A stretch of DNA of 37,469 nt, from assembly GCA_964195945.1 (NCBI GenBank), contig CAXMRC010000147.1:1-37469 (forward strand), in the 5' to 3' direction. The notes beneath the pieces were generated by a model that saw only the letters and a program-made list of their open reading frames with translations, did no database searches and was not told where the DNA came from. Shown here piece by piece: positions 24,330 through 32,835 of this stretch. This DNA comes from JAAETI01 sp964195945 (GTDB lineage Bacteria > Actinomycetota > Acidimicrobiia > Spongiisociales > UBA5794). Numbering within the stretch: the first letter of the stretch is position 1; the number at the start of each line of letters is the position of its first letter. The position numbers were made by a program, and so were the translations under genes.

Positions 24330-25483
24330 CGCGTTGCCTCCTGCGCCCTAAACCGATTGACATTGATGATCAGGACCGGGATCACTGCGATAAACAGCAG
24401 TACCGCAAGGGCGGCACCTATCCCAAAGTTGAAGTTGGTGAAGAACTCTTCAACCATCGTTTGAGCGATCACCTGGGTGTCAAAGAGCCCACCGGTCATC
24501 ACAAACACTATGTCAAAGACCTTCCATACAGTGATGAGGACGGTCGTCCAAACCACAACTATGGTCGACGAAATCGAAGGAAATGTTACCTTCCAGAACG
24601 CCTGCCACTCGCTGGCACCGTCGATCCGAGCTGCCTCCAGTAGAACCTCGGGCACTCCCTTGATGGCAGAAGAAAGGATGACCATCGAGAAACCGGTTTG
24701 CAGCCACACCAGGATGATCATTAAGAACAGATTGTTCCATGGCGATGTTTGCAACCAGTTGACCGGATTTCCCCCCAAACCCGTCCAGATGCCGTTGAGC
24801 ACTCCGATCTGGTTCCCGAAGCCCTCGGGCCGGAAACCGTACACGAAGGTCCATACGACCGCAGCTCCGACGAAGGAAATGGCCATAGGTAAGAAGATCA
24901 GGGACTTGGTGAACGCCTCGACACGGCTGGACAGTTTGTCTGCCATGGTCGCAAACGCCAGACCGATGCCAACCGCCAACAGAGGAACCAATATCACCCA
25001 GACAAGGCTGTTCCGGATCGAGATCAGGTACTTGCTCTCGCTGAAGATCCTGATGTAGTTGTCAAAACCAACAAACGCTTCGCTGTCTTTGTCCTGGAAG
25101 CTGATGACCAACGTGTTGACTGCCGGATAGACCAGATAAAAAGTCAGGAGCGCCATTGCCGGCCCGACAAAAGCGAAAGGCCGCACCGCCCTCGCCGACC
25201 GGTCGGGAAGTTGGCTGATCGCTCGATCCATACCCCAATACAGGGCCCACACACCGCCGATACCAACGACTACCGCAACCAGCACCTGAATCGCCTTATT
25301 TGCGTCCTCGTCTTTGAGGAACCCAAAGGTAAGGAAGAACACGACGACAACTGCCGGTAGAACGAGAGCCGAAACGATCCGCAATAGCCACAAGCCGAAA
25401 GTGTGGACGTGCTCGCCATCTGGATGTCGAGGAGGTCCCCCGTCAAGCTCTGCGTGATCCATCAATGGTGGCGTACTCATCAA
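24326..25483 (-). CDS. ABC sugar permease (MalF type) with N-terminal membrane extension
   Basis: A 385-residue permease partner to the MalG-type protein. The core with six spans starts near residue 105 (FAFVGPAMALLTFYLVYPAVNTL), and the EAA loop is LEAARIDGASEWQAFWKVTFP. In front of the core are about 100 extra residues with two or three hydrophobic segments, as in some long MalF proteins. The two starts at 25483 and 25480 (MM) cannot be told apart. It follows the binding-protein gene after a 97-base gap holding a strong hairpin. TTG/GTG alternatives are not needed. Confidence 0.92.
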   Translation of the reverse strand: MMSTPPLMDHAELDGGPPRHPDGEHVHTFGLWLLRIVSALVLPAVVVVFFLTFGFLKDEDANKAIQVLVAVVVGIGGVWALYWGMDRAISQLPDRSARAVRPFAFVGPAMALLTFYLVYPAVNTLVISFQDKDSEAFVGFDNYIRIFSESKYLISIRNSLVWVILVPLLAVGIGLAFATMADKLSSRVEAFTKSLIFLPMAISFVGAAVVWTFVYGFRPEGFGNQIGVLNGIWTGLGGNPVNWLQTSPWNNLFLMIILVWLQTGFSMVILSSAIKGVPEVLLEAARIDGASEWQAFWKVTFPSISSTIVVVWTTVLITVWKVFDIVFVMTGGLFDTQVIAQTMVEEFFTNFNFGIGAALAVLLFIAVIPVLIINVNRFRAQEATR

Positions 25484-25519
25484 CCCTCCCGTATCAGATG
25501 GCTTCCAATTTATCGTGTT

Positions 25520-25552
25520 GGTTGGGGGGCGACGAATCGTCGCCCCCCAACC
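25520..25552 (-). other. strong hairpin between binding-protein and permease genes (second operon)
   Basis: Arms 25520-25535 and 25537-25552 are fully complementary, containing six consecutive G:C pairs, and the folded stem is about 14 bp with a small central loop. It lies 28 bases after the binding-protein stop, with no U-run in the direction of transcription. A role in stabilising the upstream mRNA or in partial termination would explain excess binding protein over permease. Confidence 0.75.
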
Positions 25553-25580
25553 GCAGTCTTACTATTTACAAACGATCGGC

Positions 25581-27011
25581 TTACGGCCAGCTTGCCTCGA
25601 CAGTGTCGACGATCTCTGAGACCGCGGTGCCGCGGGTCCAGTTGACCATCGCCTCCCAGAAGCTGCCTTGTCCAACTTCCGGCGGCATCAGGTCAGATGC
25701 GTCAAACACGAAGGAGTTCGCCGCAAGTGCTGCGGTGACCGCACCGGCGAACGACTTCGCTTGATCAGTCTCGTAACAGCCCAGGTCCGCGTCCTTGTGG
25801 CCCGGAAGCCGCTCGATACCCGCCACACCGTGACCGCCATACGGGGCGACTCCGCCACCGCTGGCCGACGCCAACGTGCATTGCCAGTCCGTGGTGATCC
25901 AGGCCTTGACCGCTTCGACATTTGCAGGTGCACCGTCGAACACGATGATCGTGTCGCCGCCGCCCATCGCACCGGTGTTGCCATCGATGGTCGGGAACGG
26001 GAACGTCAAGATCTCGGACTCTTCACCAGCGTCGTAATTTGCCGTGTCGGCGAAGAAGTTCGTTATAAACGAACCCTGCTTCATCATCAGACATCCCGGC
26101 TCGGGATCGTTGAATAGCGGGCCTGGTGCGTCGCCAAAGGCCACGCCGGCGACATTCTCGGGACCACCGAGCACGAAACCTTCAGCGAAGAACAACTCAC
26201 CGAATGTGTCGAATGCCGACACAACGGCCGGGTCATTGAACGGAATGTCATGGTTGAACCAGTCGGCGTATACGTCGCCGCCAGCCTCACGAACCAGAAT
26301 ATCCTCCAGCCAGTCGGTGCCGGCCCACCCGGTGGCGCCACCACTCTCAAAGCCGAAGCACCACGGTGTTCCGCCGTCGTCGACGATCTGTTGTGACAGG
26401 GAGATCATGTCATCCCATGTTTCAGGGATCTCGTAGCCCTTCGCCGCAAAGGTCGGCTCGTGATAGAAGATGATCGACTTGTAGTTCGGGAACCACGGAA
26501 TGCCATAGTGCAATCCGTCGGCACACAGACCGAGGTCCATCCAGAACTTAGAGTGATTCGCTTCCATCTCTGCGATGTCAAAGCCCATGTCCTCCAGCGA
26601 CACCAGGACTCCGTCGTCCGCAAACGCGCAAATCGATGCAGGCTGCGGCGTGAACGCTACGGCCGGTGGATCTCCACCCTCAACTCGAATTCGAAGCTGT
26701 GCCTCGAAGTCTTCCGAACCCGTATAGACGATGTCGGACCCGGTTGCGGCGTTATATGCATCGAGGAAACCCTCAATTGCTTTGCCCTCGTCGCCACCTG
26801 GGGCGCCGAACAGGGTGAACTCGGCCGCCAGAGCCTCGGTTCCACCTGCGGTGGTTGCTGTTTCGCCCGCGGTGGTTGCTGTTGCGCCCGCCGTCGTCTC
26901 TGTTGTTCCGGCGTCCGCCGTTGTCGTTGTCTCATCGCCACCATCGTCGCCGCACGCAGCAACAATCATGGCAAAAGCAACGAGCAGCAGAAGCCACTTG
27001 AACTTTCGCAT
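25581..27011 (-). CDS. extracellular sugar-binding lipoprotein (MalE family)
   Basis: A 476-residue family 1 solute-binding protein. The signal MRKFKWLLLLVAFAMIVAAC ends in a lipobox and is followed by a linker of repeated Thr/Ala units (TTAGATATTAGETATTAGG) to about residue 60, then the binding fold starting EFTLFGAPGGDEGKAIEGFLDAY. The usual SBP_bac_1 landmarks are seen, such as YGIPWFPNYKSIIFYHEP and PETWDDMISLSQQI. It should capture an oligosaccharide or sugar derivative for the two permeases. Ribosome site AGGAGGAAAT is upstream of the ATG. It is the first structural gene after the LacI regulator. Confidence 0.93.
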   Translation of the reverse strand: MRKFKWLLLLVAFAMIVAACGDDGGDETTTTADAGTTETTAGATATTAGETATTAGGTEALAAEFTLFGAPGGDEGKAIEGFLDAYNAATGSDIVYTGSEDFEAQLRIRVEGGDPPAVAFTPQPASICAFADDGVLVSLEDMGFDIAEMEANHSKFWMDLGLCADGLHYGIPWFPNYKSIIFYHEPTFAAKGYEIPETWDDMISLSQQIVDDGGTPWCFGFESGGATGWAGTDWLEDILVREAGGDVYADWFNHDIPFNDPAVVSAFDTFGELFFAEGFVLGGPENVAGVAFGDAPGPLFNDPEPGCLMMKQGSFITNFFADTANYDAGEESEILTFPFPTIDGNTGAMGGGDTIIVFDGAPANVEAVKAWITTDWQCTLASASGGGVAPYGGHGVAGIERLPGHKDADLGCYETDQAKSFAGAVTAALAANSFVFDASDLMPPEVGQGSFWEAMVNWTRGTAVSEIVDTVEASWP

Positions 27012-27016
27012 ACTTC

Positions 27017-28156
27017 CTATTTCCTCCTTGGTACCAGCTGGTCCTGCCTTACTGCAGAAGTCAGCGAACTAGATACCTTTGTTGCCATGTCCAAAGCCTC
27101 AAACGAGACAGTTGACAGGGGTTCTTGTGCGGTGAGTACCGGGGCAGTGCTGTTCCGGACGACAAGCTCGAGAGGAGGTAGCTCTGGCATTTGCTCCTCG
27201 ATCGTGTGTCTCAGCATCTGCAACAAACGGAGCCCGGCACGGCGTCCCGACACTTCAAGAGGTTGCCGCACCGTGGTTAGACCCATCAGCGACGCGGCGA
27301 AGATATCGTCGAAACCAATTACCGAAAGCTGGTCAGGAACCCTCACCCTGGCGCTGCGAGCGGCCGTCAGCACGCCGAAAGCCTGAATGTCGGATGCCGC
27401 GAAGATGGCACTGGGTGGTTCGGTGAGCGCAAGCATCTGCTCGGCAAGCTCTGCTGCCGTCTCGGTTCCATGCGGCGCAGTTCGGACATAGTCCGGTCGG
27501 ACCTCGAGCCGAGCCGCGGCCATTGCACGCTGGTAGCCGCGCCGGCGATCAGCACTCGCCGGGATTCCGACGGTGGTTTCTTCTCGGTCGCCGATGAAAC
27601 CTATCCGCCTGTGTCCGAGCGCGATGAGATGACGGGTTGCCATCTCTCCGCCTGCGACATCGTCAACGGTGTCAGCAGGGAACTCGTCGGACGGGGAGTC
27701 CACCAACACCACCGGGACACCCGCATCATGGAAGGCCTGATGGTCCCTCTCGTCCAGTGACATTGAAATGACGACCACACCGGCGGGTCGATTCCGCAGA
27801 ACGATCTCACCGACTTGGCGGACACGTTCTGTAACCGGCCGTTCGAGGTCAACGAGGTGGAGTTCATAGGGCGAGGTGCGAAGCACGCCAATGAGCCCGC
27901 CCAAACGTAAGGTCGCCGATGGCTCGGTGATGTGAGGCAAGATGACCAGGACGGTATCGGAATAGCCACGCGACAAGCCCCGTGCCATGGGATTCGGGTG
28001 ATAGCCGAGATGCTCGATCGCCCGAAGCACCGACAGCCTGGTATCGGGCGCCACGGGTGCGGAACCGTTGATGACGCGCGACACAGTTGGAATCGATACA
28101 CCCGCATCCAGAGCGACGTGTGCCATCGTGACAGGACGCCCGGTCGAACCCTCCAC
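27017..28156 (-). CDS. LacI-family transcriptional regulator
   Basis: A 379-residue repressor, longer than the usual 330-350. The helix-turn-helix is at about 10-32 (VTMAHVALDAGVSIPTVSRVING), the hinge at NPMARGLSRG, then a sugar-binding effector domain (VLVILPHITEPSATLRLGG onward, RRIGFIGDRE in the middle). The start is set at the GTG 28156, which has GGAGGAGG just upstream; a start at 28198 would put the operator within the gene. The extra length is mostly a C-terminal tail of about 30 residues. It is the first gene of the sugar operon, with its own operator in the leader, so it is probably autoregulated and relieves repression when the imported sugar or a product binds. Confidence 0.92.
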   Translation of the reverse strand: MEGSTGRPVTMAHVALDAGVSIPTVSRVINGSAPVAPDTRLSVLRAIEHLGYHPNPMARGLSRGYSDTVLVILPHITEPSATLRLGGLIGVLRTSPYELHLVDLERPVTERVRQVGEIVLRNRPAGVVVISMSLDERDHQAFHDAGVPVVLVDSPSDEFPADTVDDVAGGEMATRHLIALGHRRIGFIGDREETTVGIPASADRRRGYQRAMAAARLEVRPDYVRTAPHGTETAAELAEQMLALTEPPSAIFAASDIQAFGVLTAARSARVRVPDQLSVIGFDDIFAASLMGLTTVRQPLEVSGRRAGLRLLQMLRHTIEEQMPELPPLELVVRNSTAPVLTAQEPLSTVSFEALDMATKVSSSLTSAVRQDQLVPRRK

Positions 28157-28183
28157 AGACTCCTCCTCCAGCAACAACGGTAA

Positions 28184-28235
28184 TGAAACCGCTTTCACTA
28201 AGGAGTGATCATAGGTAGGGGTCCCACGTGATCAA
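28184..28235 (-). promoter_or_regulatory. promoter and LacI operator of the regulator-led sugar operon
   Basis: On the minus strand the -35 TTGATC (28230-28235) and the -10 TATGAT (28208-28213) are spaced by 16 bases. The operator at 28184-28197, TGAAACCGCTTTCA on the plus strand, has arms TGAAA/TTTCA around a CG centre with one imperfect pair, the classical LacI/CcpA type. It lies just after the start point. It differs from the TTGGAACGTTCCAA palindrome of the other regulon. Confidence 0.8.
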
Positions 28236-28261
28236 AATGAGAGTGGATCTTGCAGACTAGA

Positions 28262-28310
28262 GACGCCGCCTGCCCTTCGGGCAGGTTGGAGATTGACTGA
28301 GTCAATCTCT
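28262..28310 (-). terminator. hairpins downstream of panB
   Basis: CCTGCCC/GGGCAGG with a TTC loop (28269-28285) and GATTGACT/AGTCAATC with a G centre (28293-28309) lie between the panB stop and the LacI promoter. Read leftwards they follow panB by 31 bases. Neither has a good U-run, so termination is plausible but not certain. Confidence 0.5.
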
Positions 28311-28340
28311 GCCTGGGGCAATTCGTGAGTTCCTTGGCAG

Positions 28341-29252
28341 TTAATGCTCCATGGCCTCGTCGGCAAGGAAGCTGTCGCTGACTATGCCCGAGCCGGACAA
28401 CTCACCGGCCGACTCGCTGATCTCACGAAGGATCTCAGCCGACTCATGTGGCATGTGATAGGTCTCTGCCTCACCAGGAAACTCACCATTGCGCACGTCA
28501 TCGAAAAACTGCTCGAGAGCGGTGACAGCCGCATCAGCCAGTTGTGCGTACTGCCGGACGAATTTGGCCGTCTTCTTGTCGTGAAGACCGAGCACATCGT
28601 GAAAGACAAGCACCTGCCCATCGCAGTCAGCGCCTGCGCCGATCCCGATGGTGGGAACTCCGATCTCCTCGGTGACCATCCCGGCGACCACATCGGGCAC
28701 GCCCTCGAGAACGATGGCGAACACACCGGCGTCCGCCAGCAATTTGGCTTCGGTGATGAGCTCATATGCGTCGGCGGCCTGCTTGCCCTGCACCCGGTAT
28801 CCGCCCATGGCGTGCACCGATTGCGGGGTAAGTCCAAGATGTCCCATTACAGGGATCTCAGCGTCGAGGACTGCCCGCACCGCATCTAGTCGCTTGCGAC
28901 CGCCTTCGAGCTTGACGGCACCGGCGCCACCATCACGGATCAGCCGACCCGCGTTGTGAACCGCGTCTTCAGGTGTCGTGTGATAGCTGAGCCAAGGCAT
29001 GTCACCAACGACGAACGCGTTAGGTGCTGCTGCCATAACCGCCGCGGTGTGATAGACCATTTCGTCAACGGTCATGGCGAGAGTGTCGACTCTGCCAAGA
29101 ACAGCGTTGGCGACTGAATCGCCGACCAAGATGATGTCGGCCCCGGCTCGATCCGCAATACGGGCCGACGGCTCGTCGTACGCGGTAATCATCGTGAGCT
29201 TGGCGCCGCCCTTGCGGGCTTTGATAGCCGGTGCGGTGAGTTTCCCTGCCAT
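28341..29252 (-). CDS. panB: 3-methyl-2-oxobutanoate hydroxymethyltransferase
   Basis: A 303-residue PanB, which adds a hydroxymethyl group from 5,10-methylene-THF to 2-oxoisovalerate, the first committed step of pantothenate synthesis. The sequence begins KLTAPAIKARKGGAKLTMITAYDEPSARIADRAGADIILVGDS and has KLEGG, VMGHLGLTPQSVHAMGGYRVQGK, EGVPD and IGIGAG...QVLVFHDVLGL, all strong PanB signatures, with metal-site Asp in VGDS. The start at 29252 is at the family N-terminus with AAGGGAAG upstream; a longer ORF to 29435 is not coding-like. It stands alone, without panC or panD. The C-terminal tail after about residue 265 is acidic and longer than in most PanB. Confidence 0.95.
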   Translation of the reverse strand: MAGKLTAPAIKARKGGAKLTMITAYDEPSARIADRAGADIILVGDSVANAVLGRVDTLAMTVDEMVYHTAAVMAAAPNAFVVGDMPWLSYHTTPEDAVHNAGRLIRDGGAGAVKLEGGRKRLDAVRAVLDAEIPVMGHLGLTPQSVHAMGGYRVQGKQAADAYELITEAKLLADAGVFAIVLEGVPDVVAGMVTEEIGVPTIGIGAGADCDGQVLVFHDVLGLHDKKTAKFVRQYAQLADAAVTALEQFFDDVRNGEFPGEAETYHMPHESAEILREISESAGELSGSGIVSDSFLADEAMEH

Positions 29253-29428
29253 GTTGTTCTTCCCTTCTCCCCACCGGTCTGGTTGGGGGATGGTCAGTTG
29301 CTTGATTGTCCCAACCGAGCAGACGCATCGGCCGCCCCGGGGGTCGCCCGTGCTTGCTCGGTCTCCGTACCGTGGAACGTTACCCGGACCCGCGGCATTC
29401 CGCACTGTCGCCCGGCTATGTTTGTCCC

Positions 29429-29905
29429 ATGGCACGCAAAGACATAACTATGACCCCCGACGAGGTTCAAGAGTTTCTCGCCTCCAACAAGATCCTTCAG
29501 GTCTCGACAGTCGGAGGAGACGGATGGCCGCACCTCGCACCAATGTGGTATGTCTTAGATGGCGACAAGATCGTCTTTCGGTCGTTCACGAAATCGCAGA
29601 AGATCGTCAACCTCGAGCGCAACCCCAAGTTCACGGTTCTTGTGGAGACAGGCGATAACTACTCGCAGTTGCAAGGAGTGATGATAAAAGGAAGGGCTCG
29701 TCTGGTAACCGACTCGAATTATGTGCTGTCGATCTACGGGGGTCTGGCGGCGAAATATCCGATGATCAATGATGCCCCGATCGAGCTCGCCGCCGATGCT
29801 CTCGAGGCCGCTTTTGGCCGCTTCGCTTCCAAGAACACTGCGGTCGTTGTGGAACCAGACAAGATGGTCACCTGGGATCACACCAAGCTGGGTGGGGCGT
29901 ACTAG
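29429..29905 (+). CDS. pyridoxamine 5'-phosphate oxidase-family protein
   Basis: A 158-residue split-barrel flavin or F420-binding protein of the PPOX superfamily. It begins MTPDEVQEFLASNKILQVSTVGGDGWPHLAPMWYVLDGDKIVFRS, with the nucleotide-binding region SQKIVNLERNPKFTVLVETGD. In actinobacteria many such proteins use F420 rather than FMN. It does not have the length or features of PdxH. It is divergent from panB and followed 23 bases later by an unknown membrane-anchored protein. The substrate cannot be told. Confidence 0.85.
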   Translation: MARKDITMTPDEVQEFLASNKILQVSTVGGDGWPHLAPMWYVLDGDKIVFRSFTKSQKIVNLERNPKFTVLVETGDNYSQLQGVMIKGRARLVTDSNYVLSIYGGLAAKYPMINDAPIELAADALEAAFGRFASKNTAVVVEPDKMVTWDHTKLGGAY

Positions 29906-29928
29906 CCCTCTACTCGTAGACTGAGGTC

Positions 29929-31101
29929 ATGGCACTCATACCGATCATCCTTTTGGCAATTGTTCTTATCGGTTATCTCGCTTGGAAGTCGCATCAACGC
30001 ACAGTCGAGACTTGGCGACGGGTGGGTTCCGAGCTTGGTCTTGGTGTCGCAATCAAGGGCGGTCTCTCCCGCCCCGTGATCAGCGGGAACGTCAATGGTC
30101 TACCTGTCACGATCGACACCTACACGCAACGCTCTGGCAACAGCTCCACGACATACACCCGCTACCGGGTCGGGTTCCCGCCTCTTGGGGTCGGTCTGAA
30201 ACTGCAGCGCGAGAGCGGATTCTCCTTCTTCGGCAAGCTCCTCGGAATCGAAGATGTTCAGGTGGGAGATCCGGTCTTTGATGGTGCTGTCAAGATAGAA
30301 ACCTCCAACCGAGCAAGGCTCCTCGAGTTGCTGACGCCGTCGGTCCGTTCCGGACTTTTCCGGCTGCTGGCGTCGTACCCGCGAGCGATCATCACCGACG
30401 GTGACATCACGGTCACCAAGGCCAAGTTTGAGGGCAACGGAGATGTCCTCGCATCGACGACACAACGCATGGTGGCGATGGCACAGTTGCTGGCATCGCC
30501 TTCGGCGGGGGTAAGCGACGAGATGGTCGTAGACCGGGGACAAGGTCTTCTCAGCGAGGTTGCCGAACGCATCCGGGAGGCCGTGGAGAACCAACCCGAC
30601 GATTTCGACCAACGCATATTTGAGGTTGAGACTCTGGCTGCGGCCGGCGAAGACACCAAAGCCACAGACCGGCTCCGTGAACTGGAGCAAATGGCACCCG
30701 CAGACCCGGATGTCGTGGGATGGAAACAGGCTCTCAGGACACCCGCACAGCCAGCTGTGAAGACCACCGTCGATATCGATGAGATGGCGAAGAACCTCTT
30801 TGGTGGGGAAGATCTCAGCTTCGAGACACGGACCAAGTTCAACAGCCAGTACAGAGGTGCCCAGATCAGTTGGCCGGGCAAGGTCAAACAGGTAAGGCAA
30901 ACCGGTGCCACCATGAAGGCCACCATCACGGTCGCCACCGTCCACAATGACCTTTACGGCAACACCGATATCGCGGTTGTGGTCGAGGAGGCCACGGGAC
31001 CCGTGCTTAGCGAGGGGCAGAACGTAACCGTCGCAGGCAAACTGCAGACCATCGATCCGCTGATGCGGAACCTATTTGTCACCGACGGAACCCTCACCTG
31101 A
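29929..31101 (+). CDS. membrane-anchored protein of unknown function
   Basis: A 390-residue protein. Residues 3-20 form a membrane anchor (LIPIILLAIVLIGYLAW). The middle has a beta-rich region with a Ser/Thr stretch (TQRSGNSSTTYTRYRVGF), then a helical stretch about 195-265 reminiscent of one TPR unit (PDDFDQRIFEVETLAAAGEDTKATDRLRELEQMAPADPDVVGW). The last 90 residues (WPGKVKQVRQTG through VAGKLQTIDPLMRNLFVTDG) look like an OB-fold, similar to tRNA_anti-like domains seen in lipoproteins. TGAGGTC precedes the ATG. I do not recognise the family. Confidence 0.7.
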   Translation: MALIPIILLAIVLIGYLAWKSHQRTVETWRRVGSELGLGVAIKGGLSRPVISGNVNGLPVTIDTYTQRSGNSSTTYTRYRVGFPPLGVGLKLQRESGFSFFGKLLGIEDVQVGDPVFDGAVKIETSNRARLLELLTPSVRSGLFRLLASYPRAIITDGDITVTKAKFEGNGDVLASTTQRMVAMAQLLASPSAGVSDEMVVDRGQGLLSEVAERIREAVENQPDDFDQRIFEVETLAAAGEDTKATDRLRELEQMAPADPDVVGWKQALRTPAQPAVKTTVDIDEMAKNLFGGEDLSFETRTKFNSQYRGAQISWPGKVKQVRQTGATMKATITVATVHNDLYGNTDIAVVVEEATGPVLSEGQNVTVAGKLQTIDPLMRNLFVTDGTLT

Positions 31102-31113
31102 CGTGGAATCTTT

Positions 31114-31653
31114 CTAGTTATCGATCAACTCGAGTAGACCGGTGATGAGTCGACGGATCTGGTCCAGGTAGCGCTCGTTGACCAGTTCACCGTCGGCGAA
31201 AGCGGCGCCACCAGGGACGAGGACTTCGGGTCTTTGCACGACCCGAAGATCGTTGTGCAGAAGCACGGTTCGCAGATGCATCTGGGCACGGACCGAGCCA
31301 AGACGACCGGCCGCTCCCATGATGGCTGCCGGCTTCCGGGTCAGTGGCGCATCTTGGCCACCGCGTGATGCCCAATCGAGGGCGTTCTTCAAGGCACCGG
31401 GCATCGAGTAGTTGTACTCAGGTGTGGCGATCAGCAACCCATCGGCAGTCGCGATCTGGTTGCGGAAACGAACCACAGTCTCAGGAAACCCCGACTCCTG
31501 TTCGACATCCCAGTTGTAAAGGGGAAGATCCGAGATGTCGGCGGCTTCGAGATTGACACCATCGGGCAGCAGACCACCGGCCGCCCGCAGCAGCGCCCGA
31601 TTGAGACTGTCGCGGCGGAGACTGCCGGAGATGCCGAGAATATTGATGGCCAT
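31114..31653 (-). CDS. NADPH-dependent FMN reductase
   Basis: A 179-residue flavodoxin-fold protein of the FMN_red/chromate reductase family. It begins INILGISGSLRRDSLNRALLRAAGGLLP, binding FMN phosphate at GSLRRDS, with LIATPEYNYSMPGALKNALDWASR contacting the isoalloxazine ring and KPAAIMGAAGRLGSVRAQMHLR near the C-terminus. It should reduce FMN, quinones or metal ions with NADPH. The start is at 31653 rather than 31737 since the family begins there and AGGTTC is close. It is convergent with the unknown protein on its right strand and divergent from a flavin-binding neighbour. Confidence 0.92.
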   Translation of the reverse strand: MAINILGISGSLRRDSLNRALLRAAGGLLPDGVNLEAADISDLPLYNWDVEQESGFPETVVRFRNQIATADGLLIATPEYNYSMPGALKNALDWASRGGQDAPLTRKPAAIMGAAGRLGSVRAQMHLRTVLLHNDLRVVQRPEVLVPGGAAFADGELVNERYLDQIRRLITGLLELIDN

Positions 31654-31707
31654 GAGAACCTGCTTGGGGTTGTTTCGGTGGATTCCGCAGGGGCGTATTG
31701 TCACGCG

Positions 31708-32313
31708 ATGGACAAAACAATCTTTGACTTGGCCCAACTTGCCGGAATCGATCGCTACAAGCTGTTGACCGGCCTAGTTATTCCGCGCCCCATCGGGTGG
31801 GTGGGGTCGGTCGATGCCGACGGCCATCGCAATCTTGCCCCCTACTCGTATTTCAACGTTGTCGCCGCTACGCCGCCCACAGTCATCTTCTCCACCGGTC
31901 GACCGCAAGGGAGGATCAAGGACTCACTGGCCAACGTAATAGCCACCGGCGAGTTCACAGTGAACATCGTCGATGAATCCCTGACCGCTGCGATGCACGC
32001 CAGTTCCGAGCAGTTCCCGCCGCAGGTGGACGAGTTTGCAGAGGTGGGCCTCACCGCCATCCCGGGCGACGTAGTTATGGCACCAATGGTGGCCGAAGCC
32101 AGGGCCGTGCTCGAGTGCCGGGTCAGCCAGATAGTCGATCTGGGGGATCCCGTAACCGCATCCGTCGTGTTCGGTGACATCGTGCGACTCCATGTTGCGA
32201 ATGAGATTCTCGATGGGACCAGGATCAACCACGAGAAGCTGCGCGCCGTGGGGCGGATCGCCGGGACCACCTACGTCACCACAGCAAATGCACTATTCGA
32301 AGTCGAGCCATGA
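31708..32313 (+). CDS. flavin reductase-like domain protein
   Basis: A 201-residue split-barrel protein of the flavin reductase-like family (DIM6/NTAB), with the FMN-binding words IPRPIGWVGSVDADGHRNLAPYSYFNVVAATPP and FTVNIV. Enzymes of this group either reduce flavin for a monooxygenase or are flavoprotein esterase-like. It is divergent from the FMN reductase with 54 bases between starts. Its TGA overlaps the start of the acetyltransferase by four bases, so those two are cotranslated. The ATG at 31708 is chosen from the family N-terminus; the one at 31678 would be in the leader. Confidence 0.88.
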   Translation: MDKTIFDLAQLAGIDRYKLLTGLVIPRPIGWVGSVDADGHRNLAPYSYFNVVAATPPTVIFSTGRPQGRIKDSLANVIATGEFTVNIVDESLTAAMHASSEQFPPQVDEFAEVGLTAIPGDVVMAPMVAEARAVLECRVSQIVDLGDPVTASVVFGDIVRLHVANEILDGTRINHEKLRAVGRIAGTTYVTTANALFEVEP

Positions 32314-32822
32314 GTATCACCATCCGAGCGTACGAAGTCACCGACCTGGCAACGTGCCGGGCACTCTGGGTGCAGTTGACCGAGTGGCACCGAACGATCT
32401 ACGACAGTCCAGAAATCGGAGGGGACGACCCCGGCAAACAATTCGATAGCCACCTTAAGCGGGTCGGACCCGACCACATCTGGCTGGCCGAAAGCAACGG
32501 GGAAGCAGTCGGCATGGCAGGACTCATCCACGAGCCGGATGGAGGCACGATAGAAATGGAGCCGCTCATCGTGACACCCGCGGCGCGGGGCACGGGAGTG
32601 GGACGTCTGCTCGTCGACCACGTGATCCGCGCCGCAAGCGACCTGGGCGAACGTGATCTCAACGTTCGGGTGGTCGGACGCAATGTCGAGGCAATCCGCT
32701 TCTATCACGAACTCGGCTTCGACACGGTTGGCTATTTCGAACTGTTCCGCGACACCCGACCGCGCAGCGATCAACCGTGGCGCGACGGCGAGACAATCGC
32801 CGACCGCCGATTTCGTGTCTAG
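32310..32822 (+). CDS. GNAT-family N-acetyltransferase
   Basis: A 170-residue acetyltransferase. The acetyl-CoA site is motif A in VTPAARGTGVGRLLVDHVI (about 90-108), and NVRVVGRNVEAIRFYHELGF is motif B. The N-terminal SITIRAYEVTDLATCRALW is usual. The substrate is unknown. It overlaps the flavin reductase-like gene by four bases. The ORF ends just before a convergent membrane-protein gene, with 13 bases between stops. Confidence 0.9.
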   Translation: MSITIRAYEVTDLATCRALWVQLTEWHRTIYDSPEIGGDDPGKQFDSHLKRVGPDHIWLAESNGEAVGMAGLIHEPDGGTIEMEPLIVTPAARGTGVGRLLVDHVIRAASDLGERDLNVRVVGRNVEAIRFYHELGFDTVGYFELFRDTRPRSDQPWRDGETIADRRFRV

Positions 32823-32835
32823 GAAACGTGGATCT

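Noticed and set aside
26880..26960. Repetitive Thr/Ala codons in the binding-protein gene that look like a short tandem repeat
   Set aside because: This is the linker after the lipobox, also present in the other binding protein at 12950-13020, not a mobile or CRISPR repeat.
29373..29383. Partial copy of the regulon palindrome (TGGAACGTTAC) upstream of the PPOX gene
   Set aside because: Only one half and the centre match, the other half is broken, and neither flanking gene belongs to sugar metabolism.
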